A DNA stretch of 64,000 bases from Acidobacteriota bacterium (GTDB lineage Bacteria; Acidobacteriota; Thermoanaerobaculia; Multivoradales; Multivoraceae): positions 1-64,000 of the forward strand of contig JAJCXN010000005.1 of NCBI GenBank assembly GCA_029263415.1. The letters run 5' to 3'. The notes below the pieces were generated by a model, which was not told where the DNA came from, ran no database searches, and was given only the letters and a program-made list of their open reading frames with translations. Made by a program: the position numbers and the translations under genes. Positions 32,801 through 38,607 of the stretch are shown piece by piece (the first letter of the stretch is position 1; every line of letters begins with the position of its first letter).

Positions 32801-35737
32801 AAACGGGTCGAGCGCCAGCCTGAGAATCAAACTCCCCTCGCGATCCACGGTCCACGGAACGATGAGGGTCTGGTGCGAACCGGCGGCGACGTTGAGGTTC
32901 TCGCTCAGCAGTTCAATGGTGTCCAAGCCGTCCACCAGCAGCACTCGCACCGGAACATCAGTCGCGTTAGAGGTCCCCCGATTGCGCAGGCTCAGCTCAA
33001 GCGTCACACTCTCGCCAACCGCCAAAGGTCCCTCAACGTTCAACAGATCGTCGACAGCGACGAGATCCACATTGGGCACTCGCGGCACGACAATCGTAGC
33101 TCGATCATTGAAAGGGTCTTCGTCCCCAACGGTGCCATCAGGATCGACGACAAGCTCCACTGAATAGTCCACTGGCTGATCGGCTTCGAAAGCCAACGCT
33201 ATCGGCTGCGAACTCCGCGCGGGCACACCGGCAAGGTCCTCGCGGGCTACCACTGCGCCGCCGACTCGCAGTTCCACGGCGGTCGGCCCAGCTGCGGTAA
33301 GCCCCAAATTGCGAAGTACTGCTGCGACCGTGATGGTCGTCGGCAGGAGCTCGAAGTTGGCTGGAGTGACGATGAGTTCCGACGCTTCCACGGACAAATC
33401 AACTCCGTCAATGGGCTCAAGCACCTCGAGCCCGAGGACCGCCAAGTTGTCGACGGTTGATAGCTCGGTCACAAACTGCTCTTCGTCCAACACAAAATGC
33501 AACGGATGAAAGCCGGAAGCACCTGTGGTGTCCCAGATGGCGGACAACGACAGGCGCGTGCCGGGCGCGACGACAGCGAGTGGAAGCTCCTGTAGGAGGA
33601 CTCCGAACTGAGGATCCCCGTCGTAGATCCGTACGGTCGTCTCCAGCGTCGCCTGCGCGCCGTTGTTGAGCACCTCGAACTCCAAGTCCACGCGATCGCC
33701 GTCTCGCGGCAAGGTTGGTCGAGCAATCGGCGATCCGAAGAACATCAAATTCGAGACCGTGGACCGGCGCAGTGCGTCAATAGCTAAAGCCGTCGCCGTC
33801 ACACTGCCATTCCAGCTGCCTTCGAGACTTTGATTGGTGTCGAGGTAGATCAGCGCAGCGGCACTATCGATCGCGCTACTCCCAAGTAGGAGCGCACGTG
33901 CGGTGTCAGCCGCGGAACTGACCGGACTACCAAAGCCCCCGTCGGGGCGCTGCTGAGCCACAAACCAGGCGCGGGCCGAACTCTCTGCAGACTCCACGGA
34001 CGCTGCAACAGCGCCCACAAGTACGGGGCCACTTGTCGCCATGGCTTCCAGCACCTCGAAGGTCGCGAGCAGCCGGCTCGCTCCCGCACGAGTGACCCCG
34101 AAACTGCCGTCAGCATTCTGGCTGGACGCCAGAAAGGAAAGCGCCGACTCAAGACCGGAGTCAACGGTCCCCGCACTAAGCAGTGCCTTGATCGCCAATG
34201 CCGTATCGAGGACATCGCTCCCATAGTCCGTGGACAATCCCCAACCACCATCAACATTCTGAGAACCGAGCAGAAAGCTCGCTGACTCTGGCAGCGGCCC
34301 CAGACGCAGCAGCCGGCGCGTGTGGTCTTCGAGGGACTGAGCCGGTTGACCGAGCAGCCAACGATCCGCGTCGTCGAGTCCGCTGAACATCGGAGCGGCA
34401 CCCTCGAGCGCATCGGCGGCAAAGACCGTGTCGCGGTAACGAGTTGCCGCGCGGTCGGCCCAAGAACCGTCCACCTGTTGACGGGCTTCAAGCCAAGCAA
34501 TGGCGTCGGAAACTGATGCCGCTGATCGGACGGGACCACCACCCACTGGGGTGGGCTCCCCCGGATCAGCGTCGCCCTCTCCCAAACCAGAGAACGAGAC
34601 CTGTCCACGCCCGCCAGTCAGAACGGAAAAGTGCTGTTCAAAATCACGCTGCAGGCGGCGGAGTCGAGAGAGAGCCGCATCCGTCACCACATGATCGGGG
34701 CGGCGCAGAACAAGCGTTGCGAAGTTGAATTGCCTTTGCGCCTCGTCGAATGAGGGTTGCCGTGAGCCTTCCACTGAGATGACGTCCTCGATCGAGACCT
34801 CCATCAAGGCATCGGCTGCGACCGTGGCCCCTGGGGTCGTAAACAACCGCTCCTCGCCGTCGCCTTCAAGCAGCACCATGGGTGCTACCGCGTCCGGCGA
34901 CAGGAAACCGGCCAGGTACAGATCGAAGGGGTTGTACACCGGACGAGCGGCAAGTGCGGTGAAGGTGCCATCTCCGTTAGCGCGCCAGTCGTTCCCATAC
35001 ATCAAGGTGCCCCGCCCCGTATCCGCAAGGAACGACCAATGTGAAGCTTGGTGTCCGAGCAGTGCGCCGCTAGGCTGACCCTCGGAATCCCTAAAACGAA
35101 CGTTCACTCCCCACCGATGCATGACCTCGTGCGACAGCAGCTCCAGCACTGTCGCATAGCCACTACGGCTTGGATCTAGCTGCCAACCATGCAGCCACCG
35201 CATGTCGATGTAGCTGTGCAGGCGGCTCGGACTACCGAATGAAGCACCGTTGTCGTAGATCGGTATCCCGATGCCCTCGACTCCGTTGCGGACTCCGGTA
35301 TGTGTCGCAAGTGCTTCTCGCCCCTGCGCCCCACGGTTGTCGTACTCGAAAGTCGTGAAGACGATCACGGCGTCGTAGTCATCCGCGCTTGCCTCGAAGA
35401 AGGCCCGGGCCACGGCCCCGCGAGGTTCAACGTTGGGCAGGCCGGACGAGTCCAGATAGTCGTATTGGTCTTCGGTCGTGAGAACGAAAATGCCCTCTCG
35501 ATCCTCCACGAACGTCGCGGCCCACTGGCTCGAGGCCAGTAGCGGCTCCAATACACGCACAACATCGACCGGAGCCACGGACCGGCTCTCGCGATCTCCC
35601 AATGACGGTTTGCTGTTGCTAGCCGCTTCCGCTTCTCCCGGCACCCCAGCTGCGAGTACCGACGCGAGAATCAGCGACTTCCTAAGCCGCGAACTCGCAA
35701 GAAGAACATGAGGCATCCAACCACTCAATCGCAACAT
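14897..35737 (-). CDS. Giant secreted multidomain protein (CARDB, FlgD-Ig, FN3, Calx-beta, SD repeats)
   Basis: About 6946 aa from ATG 35737 (GTG 35761 and ATG 35716 are alternatives); a Sec signal ends near GEAEAAS. In order: a zincin-like region with HEVMH at ~203-207; alpha-toroid repeats with QxxDGxW/F motifs (~408-650); about five CARDB domains (~664-1235); four SPNGDGxxD-plus-FlgD-Ig units (~1240, 1900, 2580, 2810); FN3/Ig-like repeats (~2830-4150); an embedded discoidin-like domain (~3820-3950); TolB-like propeller segments (~1370-1700 and ~4200-4560); more CARDB/Ig repeats; Calx-beta (~5490-5570); an SdrD-B-like domain (~5586-5650); a duplicated Rossmann-like domain (~6062-6250 and ~6740-6946); DUF11 (~6265-6380); Calx-beta (~6400-6500); and a Ser-Asp tract (~6610-6643). 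It is probably an extracellular or surface adhesin with a protease domain. No LPXTG or T9SS sorting tail is visible. Its stop overlaps the RHS start. Confidence 0.9.
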   Translation of the reverse strand: MLRLSGWMPHVLLASSRLRKSLILASVLAAGVPGEAEAASNSKPSLGDRESRSVAPVDVVRVLEPLLASSQWAATFVEDREGIFVLTTEDQYDYLDSSGLPNVEPRGAVARAFFEASADDYDAVIVFTTFEYDNRGAQGREALATHTGVRNGVEGIGIPIYDNGASFGSPSRLHSYIDMRWLHGWQLDPSRSGYATVLELLSHEVMHRWGVNVRFRDSEGQPSGALLGHQASHWSFLADTGRGTLMYGNDWRANGDGTFTALAARPVYNPFDLYLAGFLSPDAVAPMVLLEGDGEERLFTTPGATVAADALMEVSIEDVISVEGSRQPSFDEAQRQFNFATLVLRRPDHVVTDAALSRLRRLQRDFEQHFSVLTGGRGQVSFSGLGEGDADPGEPTPVGGGPVRSAASVSDAIAWLEARQQVDGSWADRAATRYRDTVFAADALEGAAPMFSGLDDADRWLLGQPAQSLEDHTRRLLRLGPLPESASFLLGSQNVDGGWGLSTDYGSDVLDTALAIKALLSAGTVDSGLESALSFLASSQNADGSFGVTRAGASRLLATFEVLEAMATSGPVLVGAVAASVESAESSARAWFVAQQRPDGGFGSPVSSAADTARALLLGSSAIDSAAALIYLDTNQSLEGSWNGSVTATALAIDALRRSTVSNLMFFGSPIARPTLPRDGDRVDLEFEVLNNGAQATLETTVRIYDGDPQFGVLLQELPLAVVAPGTRLSLSAIWDTTGASGFHPLHFVLDEEQFVTELSTVDNLAVLGLEVLEPIDGVDLSVEASELIVTPANFELLPTTITVAAVLRNLGLTAAGPTAVELRVGGAVVAREDLAGVPARSSQPIALAFEADQPVDYSVELVVDPDGTVGDEDPFNDRATIVVPRVPNVDLVAVDDLLNVEGPLAVGESVTLELSLRNRGTSNATDVPVRVLLVDGLDTIELLSENLNVAAGSHQTLIVPWTVDREGSLILRLALDPFNLQPESHEDNNVANFPIAVGILGAPDLRISAADLTPSLDPALQGQPFAVATTVHNDGDVAVPAVTVELFSADPRLGGQLLASAVVSVAANSIATTDLMVAQLPLADDATLFVMLDRAEQVNDFSRDNNLTFLEVAVSSAPDLALSSASLALSPRFPTVGTAVNLHVQLANLGGQGTPVSDLHVYDGLPEEGILLATLEASVTGLSVATVDVQWTLEQEFTRPLLTVVADAFDVVAEVREDNNRASLSVAGSGESTFAVPTFISPNGDGVQDATEVVFDVGVATDIGLRVVDEFGEVVVEPTDLVPVSAQDSVSWDGRDEDGRVVADGIYSLRLVDNAGVEIAEVAVVVDNNRSSLVQAFGTQYEDELQLACQESHFMGESRVSADEEFFFYSRGMELYRVAVAVGSEHSERLIDSEVGIGGAFVDESQSLATYQTLPGRRVAIANLETKQVFEVAGTDFLEVVGFPPGSFEPIAHSDDAVYRVPLTSSGPPIELYRGSGSVRPLRLPGFQQEEPGNFSDDGTHLLLRESAAGNTLAIRLNLETGAADELHGYDFSQSQALFLGGGNGRVVIADGSDDVVRFFRADGSEERLIPFPNIAMTVGILGRSLEPDGVGGEEEGGTSVEVVGTVAGDLAATDDGQTVLVSLETELLFSGCSEVWTNTYLLDTGNHEWTWLASGFPVADCEGGLPESDGSGEGLISLVEAHFGGSLGAREGGFVGDGINSPLVQDPEGDHEGRSLIEHAQGLTLLPGTGDLLLGFDLGVSLRSRTWKRSIYGFDPMPASSGRRIFSLVRRDQGECNASNGAGRVLRSLANLTAEVQAEREPTGVVSISGTAADLNLARWWLEYANVETPDLWRPIDVPSDQGVVNDVLTVWAPAEAGVYRLRLTVEDLAGNRESSLRQFSVPRTSSLGEISVYPKLISPNGDGVRDFLTVDYRVLSPIELLIEVADSSGLVVRRFVQEEATIGLRSLSWDGRDESGSFVEDGRYSVRMEHFELFFEIDRTGPRVDSSLHVSLSAPPNGELRTDITDPNLDPFLPGTVERGLGESPASWEAVTDVVPATGHTVLFLAEELLEWSYRVRARDVAGNETVELLPPVEERLRLVASGPDGVDGVTGLARPISGAGGEGLHGDTPDGVSCTSPDWDRFCAELMPEEGGLRFRVAELLRQPLDEVVVQYRLFDQSLPDESELAWLETAPLALSRVGEVELSLGTPDHAFDVVWNLNGVDRDSIVVARLEISDEAGATRHTGAVRFARFSEVSVDFYGRRPPTELVDDALASEGGLEFADAVNSSLAARASTSLQSAVLYLQSDDDPRYPVETRVDLVELSDGAALFDGIMAFDGAVRACSVYAVRIDLVAADGLHYSQSLSYEERCLSLKAEVQPIPIAACGEPLIWNGLFRVLVTPKSLDGTPLKLLTLSLGEEVLASENLPADGQPHELVFDSSSLQEGVQSAVIRLTNTADLETALLVELVVDRTPPVLNVTFPSNGQRICGLAEVQGSLFDELDYEFQPRTDFIVPELVSNGERPVSETRPRSYAGSLGALEGNGPLDLLYELADRGGNRVCQELNVEVDSVVDGARLMVEGVPVHVSSPGGRPYQGLSPNGDGVADVVSVTVESGEPGLVSVEVWDAAELSVCSGSTAGADPVRTLASSAFLAGQSEFVWDGLDDQGNELPDGIYAVRAVVEDSCGNRSVQVDCFVARDTQPPVLSIDFPQTADSFTTFIEILGTATEIRPEPTLRSFDWLELDFGIGSAPSVFAPISRYEELLSRFASAEPTRLGLWNTGGLTGSVMLRLRGADVLGNSTEILRALEILAPLTLVSDLSVDPVVFSPNGDGVADASRLEVSATSPVLLTVLVLDTATELPVRNLVAGDPASGSSTILWDGWTDGGALASDGSYIIEVTATSVADPGLIQIERVEVKVDVAPPTIALTVPLSGFANASSGVTGSVSDQHMSLYTVEFGPLGGPLVPVASGSAEENGQSRELVALDGLADGEYEVRILAQDLAGNQSLVERPFVLDTVAPDVALVFPTEGTSLTNAVDLVTVAQGRIADENLESYRLEIGSGSAPSSWTQISSGSDNVDGALAQLEFAGVADGVASLRLVGSDRAGNETEARVEVVVDTSPPQIAITEPLDRSFATGPSEILGTVQDASLLRYALTLTDQIGSGAAQVLGVGSAPVDAGLLGVWSSLPADGEYTLVLHAQDRAGQQSELSLAITVDQTSPSAPTGLSLSAQQGASGEAGVQVSWSANPEADVAGYRITRAGLALHELLAATSLVDEGLGEGEVEYQVVAIDHAGNRSEPAGASVRIDFTPPEVSITAPAGGARISGLTELRGTAHSNDFLTYRVYVTAGSAARSLIRESPLPVRLDTLGVVETNGFAEAQSLILEVEAEDLDGNVAVDSITVVVDNQPPATPAGLQILATDSDIGLTWTANTEPDLHGYVVVRNGSWIGAESGASDARTIAIEGTSFQDFGRPDGRWTYSVVAVDVAGNVSAPSSPVEADIDERVPTAFITTPEQGIEFDAELFVAAQTLDEDVVQVAFEARQVGTSSWQPIETDSAEPWEVVWAGSALELGIYELRAVASDASFADQNPGTISVTRADLTAPAAPTGVSAQGDGSAVDLTWQANVETDLAGYVVDRFDSGTDVAIRLMPNPVAAASYEDLDLGGLGLSDGIYEYQVRAVDAAGNESQPSELVVARVFSFELLQPATPTASGTLPELEAIATLIDNVDYEVFVDVGSGPSLVVSGATDSQGRVELLDVALALGVNTFAAQATDAAGNRSRTSAARVVRGTLPSVPTGLVSQSSGLTVDVTWNANPESDVVGYLVSRDGELIVPERLSLASNVVASSSQFGADATNALDGDSFTFWAPTTAAASLDAWIEFGFAERQMLERMEIDWLGDDTLLMGAQSFRVLAWDGETWAPIAERDNSFASHLSLDFEPAYRTDRVRLEVLTPHSPQFFGLSQVVLEGRSLQEATEFSQTVADGSYIFGVAAVTSLGLIGPEAIADPLDVGDTEAPEPVTLTVVSDGESTAILSWTASPSLDVQRYLIERDGVVVHTSDDLVSLTWTDGPLLNGEYSYIVRAVDVVGNVSVASNAASVQIARAPLSAPTVVLDATAELDVALSWSPGAGTPAGFDILRGLVGGGPYELVASTSALQHVDTVPVSGVTYFYVVAATDAAGNRGLLSNEVETHPVSTAVVEPPSFLLPTSTGDVHEVSQLSVNIAGLGGEGLVALFRNNALVTTSTSSQVPTETALGVLDGPTALLSADGRSVIGSFLGGDSSILGVANAEVPIEGGAWDYTVLSSSGFLSSWAGPNRLLYADSSDVHLVVLEPGQGTGPPTVQSDSVVWSGDSLIAVSAAPTGEIAVIVDYDFAQGVEVVYTLSLVDLSVASVGELPGVAGHTLQLTSDALFAAAARWDRTGLVLLDLATGVNTTHSGAEVVRPAFSPDGGRVYFSNTTQGIDVVDVVTGLRAEVVSASEPVLHPRVSPLGDQLAYFDQGSSSVVLLNLGSGEEQALQPLTPTSVSWLDWSESGRLLIVGTAPQGWQAFVVSQVSGFWFQGVSLDPGLNVFSATLTTPQGLTSESSEPMKILLTEESLPDYSINGFELQSLPSVARVGDALELSAVVRNAGGLEAPAATVVARVEHPDGTATLLGAGPIGPMAPGQFQALTWQFPIGILGDHRLVVSIDPAGDVAEFDESNNYAELLIPAVTAEPNVTLALDRLIVDPADILNISTSIRAGVVPFGGVAELLIEDQQGFLVMALREVPLDLPAAASLPLEDEFAAETVLAGDYRARLVLKDASGSTATEAIANFSVAAQSTFSLQLTLNGTAFTRNQNIGAEASISYLLGNVLAEGLAVEFELLDPSGTEVVAASQSLPSVLAGTTVVEVFSWQPSSLTQLGRYVANLRLVDSSEPPQTISTAAVPLDLVATAPSLIGTLVLESGSVSGGEELALEANIANAGESGHPVTAARVLVRTSDLSSVVRAESFPVDLAGFGEIAQAVAFATADLGLGRYVVVLEADVSDGDGGLVSVVLATAEALLIDAEQPELEVRSPSQGGFVGVGGKALVFTFDRLSAIDRLEIRYDGGEWKRVPLVGSSASLFPSLVPALSEATHTVEARATDLSGNQRQSSTIDFTVDLTAPLVEIVGITDGQESDVAVIPEIVVTDDYLESYSVALNGSEFVSGTQIDTPGFYRLVVVARDLANNQTGLTVEFEVSHSLNLAGTLVLPAEVAAGDDLVAAYQLTNVSAEPVVDALVRGIFVSEYGLIEELVTSAFDLAGNGTLSGELLFGADVVPGEYTVVLEVLPSTSGTPLFIEAAATLVIEPPLQTIQFVTPLGGALEPGEVSVEVEELNPDTIVSVVIGADGGPAVPMVALGDGRFGLVLLLPDGSHDLAATGTDVGGEEGLSAEVTFTVDASDPVITFTGVTDGQVSLGPVTPIFTVADDHLDTAIARLNGQPFVSGAEISAVDSYSLSVSAVDQVGNQSTVSVQFSIFPQLDLFDASVVESAGVVHISAALSAPSSELVTATLELFPDTATAGTDFNASPIAVEFQPGQTAITVAVAIVDDNLVELEELFTASVSGLNNAFAGAQSTVTILDDDVPEVVGLQGRVWYDLDRDGAVDADESRLSGVAVSVIDTAGETVTSATTSAAGAFGFDLYPGDYTITVDPSTLPNALVDPTFDEDGRDTPHTALVALSPSGLMDVDFGYADFECPPDLDFDFDAGGVAMEAGATVTDQWASWGVLISTPTGSGQRATLFNTVLLGSGDSSLGSPNEHFLGSGVGAGGESASPGANLEAEGLVLIVSTAETGEPVTSAAGELVFEFDVPVWLQSVRLLDASTGRIRAYSAQSSLIRDVPIPNLGLNAAQTVPLGLVGVTRLEVQFDTRGSVTELGFCGECLPLDFEAAPEGLVLTDGDLVTDQFAEWGVVFDSDASGGELATLLDTELSAVAELSSPHQDFGGGGFGTGGGASLRTANAWAQGLGVKLPAGGSANGVLIADFFEPTRVEAVVTLGVRGGEVRAYNEFGVLVSSVGLPDIGGNALQRTVLGANGVMRLEIESNAGGVLARVEICADRATLPGDVLLVVGAEQPLARADELILARLAGLGLNATVLEDVSVAPADVDGRSLIVVSSTVDPAELVGVFTHAAEPVVTWESELYADLGLSGTIVDVDYGGLEAQAVVEFLDHGLLPGVPTSGRASLVHTLSPMPWARPGEAAIVLAAVASDPELAAAFAYEQGSQMAGLVAPARRAGLPLHDESPIALSQAGWSLFDAVIAWALGESSMQVDKHVVLLEDENGDGWVNPGDRLRYTIQVTNPFDGLRAGLVLEDSLPEGLVLVPGSVSVVGGQLLNTEPRIEAELDPLGVGESASVSFWADVHSDWALADTTVSNQALVMGPESTSSSDDPTTSEAFDPTVTPVYLGTSVSVLEGVALESAGEVRFPVVLSQPTNHPIALEFAVGGGSAGVDDFAINDPVLLVPAGATEAHFSVQLLDDFVEEDTEDFRLSVVLASHSMWAVLDTNEVAGTIEDDDAAVGCPPTLDFEKDAAGNDLSSGEPVSEQWSALGIHVASNSPATSPIIFDSSNPSGSDRDLGTPHRDFKGSGRGSGGEQDAEGENAWARDNILVLWGDDSDSGSDSDSDSDSDSDSDSDSDSDSDSDSDSDGGSGSNLGAMGGTLVFTFDDPTPVSSVGVLNADGGEVRVYDASGALIASSLIEDVGTNGFQQVEVASGAALVHRLEIELQGAAAVTEVQFCSAPVVPAGSALLVAKSTRLKAADHLVQRRLEMAGFEVEVVDDHDVLSADGEGKALIVISSTVSSNRVRTKFTDSPVPLVTWEAWLFDDLEMTGTQSGHDYGKQGNQSRVLVDVQLTETTLGLQLPELLTLQTANTLSWAVPVGEPLILATQEDNSERATVFAFETGADMRSRAAPARRLGLPFHNNTATGLTEDGWKLFDAAIRWLVANPGA
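15810..15909 (-). repeat. Ser-Asp coding microsatellite inside the giant gene
   Basis: About 100 bp of six-base units (variants of TCNGAN/GAYAGC) encode an uninterrupted run of Ser-Asp dipeptides ending in GGSGSN. SD tracts are known as flexible stalks in Gram-positive Sdr/Clf adhesins. Here one sits near the C-terminus of a Gram-negative protein. Third positions vary between units, so this is not a perfect microsatellite and is probably under protein-level selection. Confidence 0.85.
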
Positions 35738-35979
35738 GACGACGGCCCCCCAGCAAACCACAAACAGCGCAACGCAGAATGTGTTTCGAACGCCAGCCGA
35801 CCGATTCCGTGGTTCGCTGACGAGTCAGCCTCGGCCATCACCGACGGGCAGCGACCTGGCGAGAGCAAGCGAGACGGCGACGCTGCTCGGCCGCTACCGC
35901 GAAAGCGAAGACTCGATGGTCTCGACACCGCCCTCATCAAGAAACGGAGACAACATCCCTGAATCCCGGGCCTGCGGTC

Positions 35980-36009
35980 GGTCTTTCTGTAGCGGTCCAG
36001 TGAAAGACC
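35980..36009 (-). promoter_or_regulatory. Inverted repeat in the leader region of the giant operon
   Basis: Perfect 8-bp arms GGTCTTTC and GAAAGACC are separated by 14 nt, about 245 bp upstream of the giant gene's start. They could form an mRNA leader hairpin or a dimer-binding operator. Only the symmetry is seen; the role is inferred. Confidence 0.28.
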
Positions 36010-36213
36010 CCAAACCGATAGGACACACTTAGGCATGAACGCGATTCCCCCAAACAGTCCCTGCCCAAACGGGAACAGGAACCAATCACTAAGAGTTAAC
36101 AAAGCCAAACTGAATGCTAGCGAATCCCAACGATTACCGCGTCGCGGCCCCGAGAGGCGACTCCTTCCAACAGCCGCTGCAGCCCCCACAACCTTCAGCA
36201 AGGCAACGACTTA

Positions 36214-36231
36214 GCTTCAGCTGCCTGAAGC
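36214..36231. repeat. Tight 7-bp-stem hairpin
   Basis: GCTTCAG and CTGAAGC flank a 4-nt CTGC loop. No T-tract follows on either strand, so it is not a classical terminator. It lies in the intergenic region between the diguanylate cyclase gene and the giant operon. Confidence 0.3.
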
Positions 36232-37188
36232 CACCGCGTTGACATAGATGCGGCATTTATTTGGAAACCGAGCATCTGAAGCACTAGCTTCTAAGAAGCG
36301 AGGTTGCGTAGAAATCGAACTCTTGCCCCTCTGCTTCTTGCCCGAATACGCACGAAGAACCAGCCCCACATTCCCGTTTCTCGCCGCCACTTGACCGCAC
36401 GATCTATCGACAATCAACTACTGACCACCATTCTGCAGCGCCTCCAAGAGTCCGGTTGAACATTCGGCACAGCTGCCGGATCTACCGATCTCGCGGGTCA
36501 ATGACACCCACACGGCAGCCTCCGCCATGAATAGACGCAGGTTCTCGATGCGCTCGCTCAAACTGCGTCAAATCCGCCACCTCAGGCAGAGGTCGAAGTC
36601 ACGGAGAGCCTCTCGAACTCTGCTCCACGCTCAGCTGGCGCCCTACTCGGGCACTCTCAAGGGCGTCGCATCCGAGCAATCTGGGCCCGTCGGAGCACCA
36701 CACCGCTAGCCAGCACGCGAGCGCCGAGCTGGCCCTCCGTCAAAGCTCCACAACTGCTTCGGATCGACCAGTTGAGAATGACCGAGAGGCGCTCCGTCTC
36801 GGACTCAGCCGCGCAACGCACCAAGACGTCTCTCCATCCCCAACGGGGTCACAGTCCAACCGATCCCCTCTCGGACCGGACCAGTGCAAACAACGGAATG
36901 GGCTGCTCGTGATCGAAACCAGTTGCTCTGCAGGACAACGTCGTCCAAGGTGGATGCGCAAGCGTTGGCCGGATAGAAAACCTCTCTCCGACGCTTCCTC
37001 CGTCGCACTTCGACCCCTCCCGGCAGTCGTTGTTGGAGGCATCAAAGATCCGCCACCCTTCTGTTCCAGGTCTGGGCAGGGCCGAACGCGCTCGCGCCGT
37101 AGCGTGAGTTGGGTTGCCAAGCAACAAGGTGCGAGACGCAGACGCCCCTCACCGCTACAGTGGCTCACACCCGGCGCATTCCTGGCGT

Positions 37189-38607
37189 CTATGCGATCTC
37201 AATCCGGTTGCGCCCCATCTCCTTGGCCTTGTAGAGGGCCTCGTCGGCTCGCGCGAGCAGGGACGCAGAAGAATCCTCTGATCCACTGAGACTGCCCCCA
37301 ATGCTGACTTTGACAGCCAGGTCTTTGCCCTCGACTTGGATCGGTTCTCGCAACTGATTGCTGAGCTTGGTGGCGGCAGCGCGGACCTCAGTCTCGTCTC
37401 GAGCCTCGCACAGGAGGACAACGAATTCGTCTCCCCCGTAGCGGGCGAGCAGGTCGTGTTTGCGAACTGTATTGGCAAAACGTCCCGCCACCTGGCACAG
37501 CAACTGATCTCCAGCCGCATGCCCGTCGGCATCATTGACTCTTTTGAATTGATCGACATCGATAATCAAGACACCGACGGTTCTGCCATGCCGTCGAGCT
37601 CGGTCTAGCTCTAGGTCGAGCTGTTTGTCCATCGAACTCCGATTCGCCAGCCCAGTTAAGGAGTCGGTGAAGGCCAACCGCTCTAGCGTCTGCGCGCGCT
37701 CTTGACGCTCGGTCACATCCCGAAGGATCGAAAGGATGAGAGGGCCCCCTCTTACCGCTTGGTCGTCGAACAAGACGCTCGACCCAGCTAGCACCTTGTG
37801 CTCTCCGTCAAGATGAAACGAACTTTCGAAACCCTCAACCGAACCGTTCTCGGTCAGCTGCCGGAGGAGGGTTGATCGACGGCGGGGGTCTGAGTAGAGC
37901 CTCGAAATCATTCCGTCGGCGATGGAGTGGTCAAAAAGACTTCGTCCGGTTTCGTTCATCTCGAGAACTCGACCGTCCAGGTCAGTGATTGCGACGATAT
38001 CGCGGCTTCTGGAGAACAACTCGTTGTAGAGGTGTTGCCTCAGTGACCTGACGCCATCAACGTGCTGCCAGCGCTGCTGTTGCCACCATGCGAATAGGCC
38101 GGTCAATCCGGTGGCGAGCGCCAACATGAAGATCCGGGTCACACCGAGTTCGCTCTCCCGTGCCGGCACGAAACTAAGCCAAACTGCGACTGTTGGTATC
38201 AAGAACAACTGCAAGAGAGCGACCACAAGAACCGTCCAAGTTGCAATCGCGCCTTTGACGCGCGTGCACAATAGGCCGGCCAGCAAAGGCACCAGCGGAA
38301 GGAACACAAGCACAGGAGCTGAAATCCCCTGTCGAAGAGCTGCACTGAAGAAGAGCAGCAGCACAAGTGCGGTGATGGCGACGCTACTAGACAGGCTCAG
38401 GCGATCATCCCACCTAGTCAACAACAACGCTAGTAGAAAGGCAACTATGCAGCAAGCCGCCAAGACAAAACTCATCGGAGCGATCGGCGCAAGGGCACTT
38501 CGCGCGACCACTCCAATCAGGACAGCTGCCGCCAAAGACCCGACGGTGAGCCGGATCCTGCGACGTTCTTCTTCAATCCCGCTGAGCTCGGCTGGGTTCC
38601 GTTCCAT
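37189..38607 (-). CDS. Membrane-bound PAS-GGDEF diguanylate cyclase
   Basis: A 472-aa protein that makes cyclic di-GMP from two GTP at the inner membrane. Residues ~20-185 contain about six hydrophobic segments, the last ending before WWQQQRW. A PAS domain covers ~190-310 (ITDLDGRVLEMN and ILRDVTERQ are typical). The GGDEF domain occupies ~315-472, with an intact GGDEF signature at 391-395 and an RKHD inhibitory I-site five residues before it, so an active and product-inhibited enzyme is expected. The ligand sensed by the membrane or PAS part is unknown. It stands alone, transcribed toward the giant operon but 1.45 kb away from it. Confidence 0.95.
   Translation of the reverse strand: MERNPAELSGIEEERRRIRLTVGSLAAAVLIGVVARSALAPIAPMSFVLAACCIVAFLLALLLTRWDDRLSLSSSVAITALVLLLFFSAALRQGISAPVLVFLPLVPLLAGLLCTRVKGAIATWTVLVVALLQLFLIPTVAVWLSFVPARESELGVTRIFMLALATGLTGLFAWWQQQRWQHVDGVRSLRQHLYNELFSRSRDIVAITDLDGRVLEMNETGRSLFDHSIADGMISRLYSDPRRRSTLLRQLTENGSVEGFESSFHLDGEHKVLAGSSVLFDDQAVRGGPLILSILRDVTERQERAQTLERLAFTDSLTGLANRSSMDKQLDLELDRARRHGRTVGVLIIDVDQFKRVNDADGHAAGDQLLCQVAGRFANTVRKHDLLARYGGDEFVVLLCEARDETEVRAAATKLSNQLREPIQVEGKDLAVKVSIGGSLSGSEDSSASLLARADEALYKAKEMGRNRIEIA

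Larger units (their letters stand above)
35738..37188. other. 1.45-kb intergenic region upstream of the giant operon
   Basis: No convincing gene here. The frames of 60-158 codons lack family features and differ in composition from the neighbouring proteins. The region must hold the promoter and leader of the 32.7-kb operon, plus the 3' flank of the diguanylate cyclase gene. Two hairpins, at 35980-36009 and 36214-36231, are the only structures I can point to. I assign no sigma-70 promoter with confidence. Confidence 0.55.

Noticed and set aside
3057-35737. T6SS-associated RHS locus
   Set aside because: No VgrG, PAAR, Hcp or EagR-type gene flanks the RHS gene, and the RHS protein has a Sec-like signal segment.
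35725-36201. 158-codon minus-strand frame upstream of the giant gene
   Set aside because: TTG start, overlaps the giant gene's start region, irregular composition and no recognisable domain.
36740-37168. 142-codon minus-strand frame after the diguanylate cyclase gene
   Set aside because: Other frames of similar length overlap it and none has protein-like patterns; left as intergenic.
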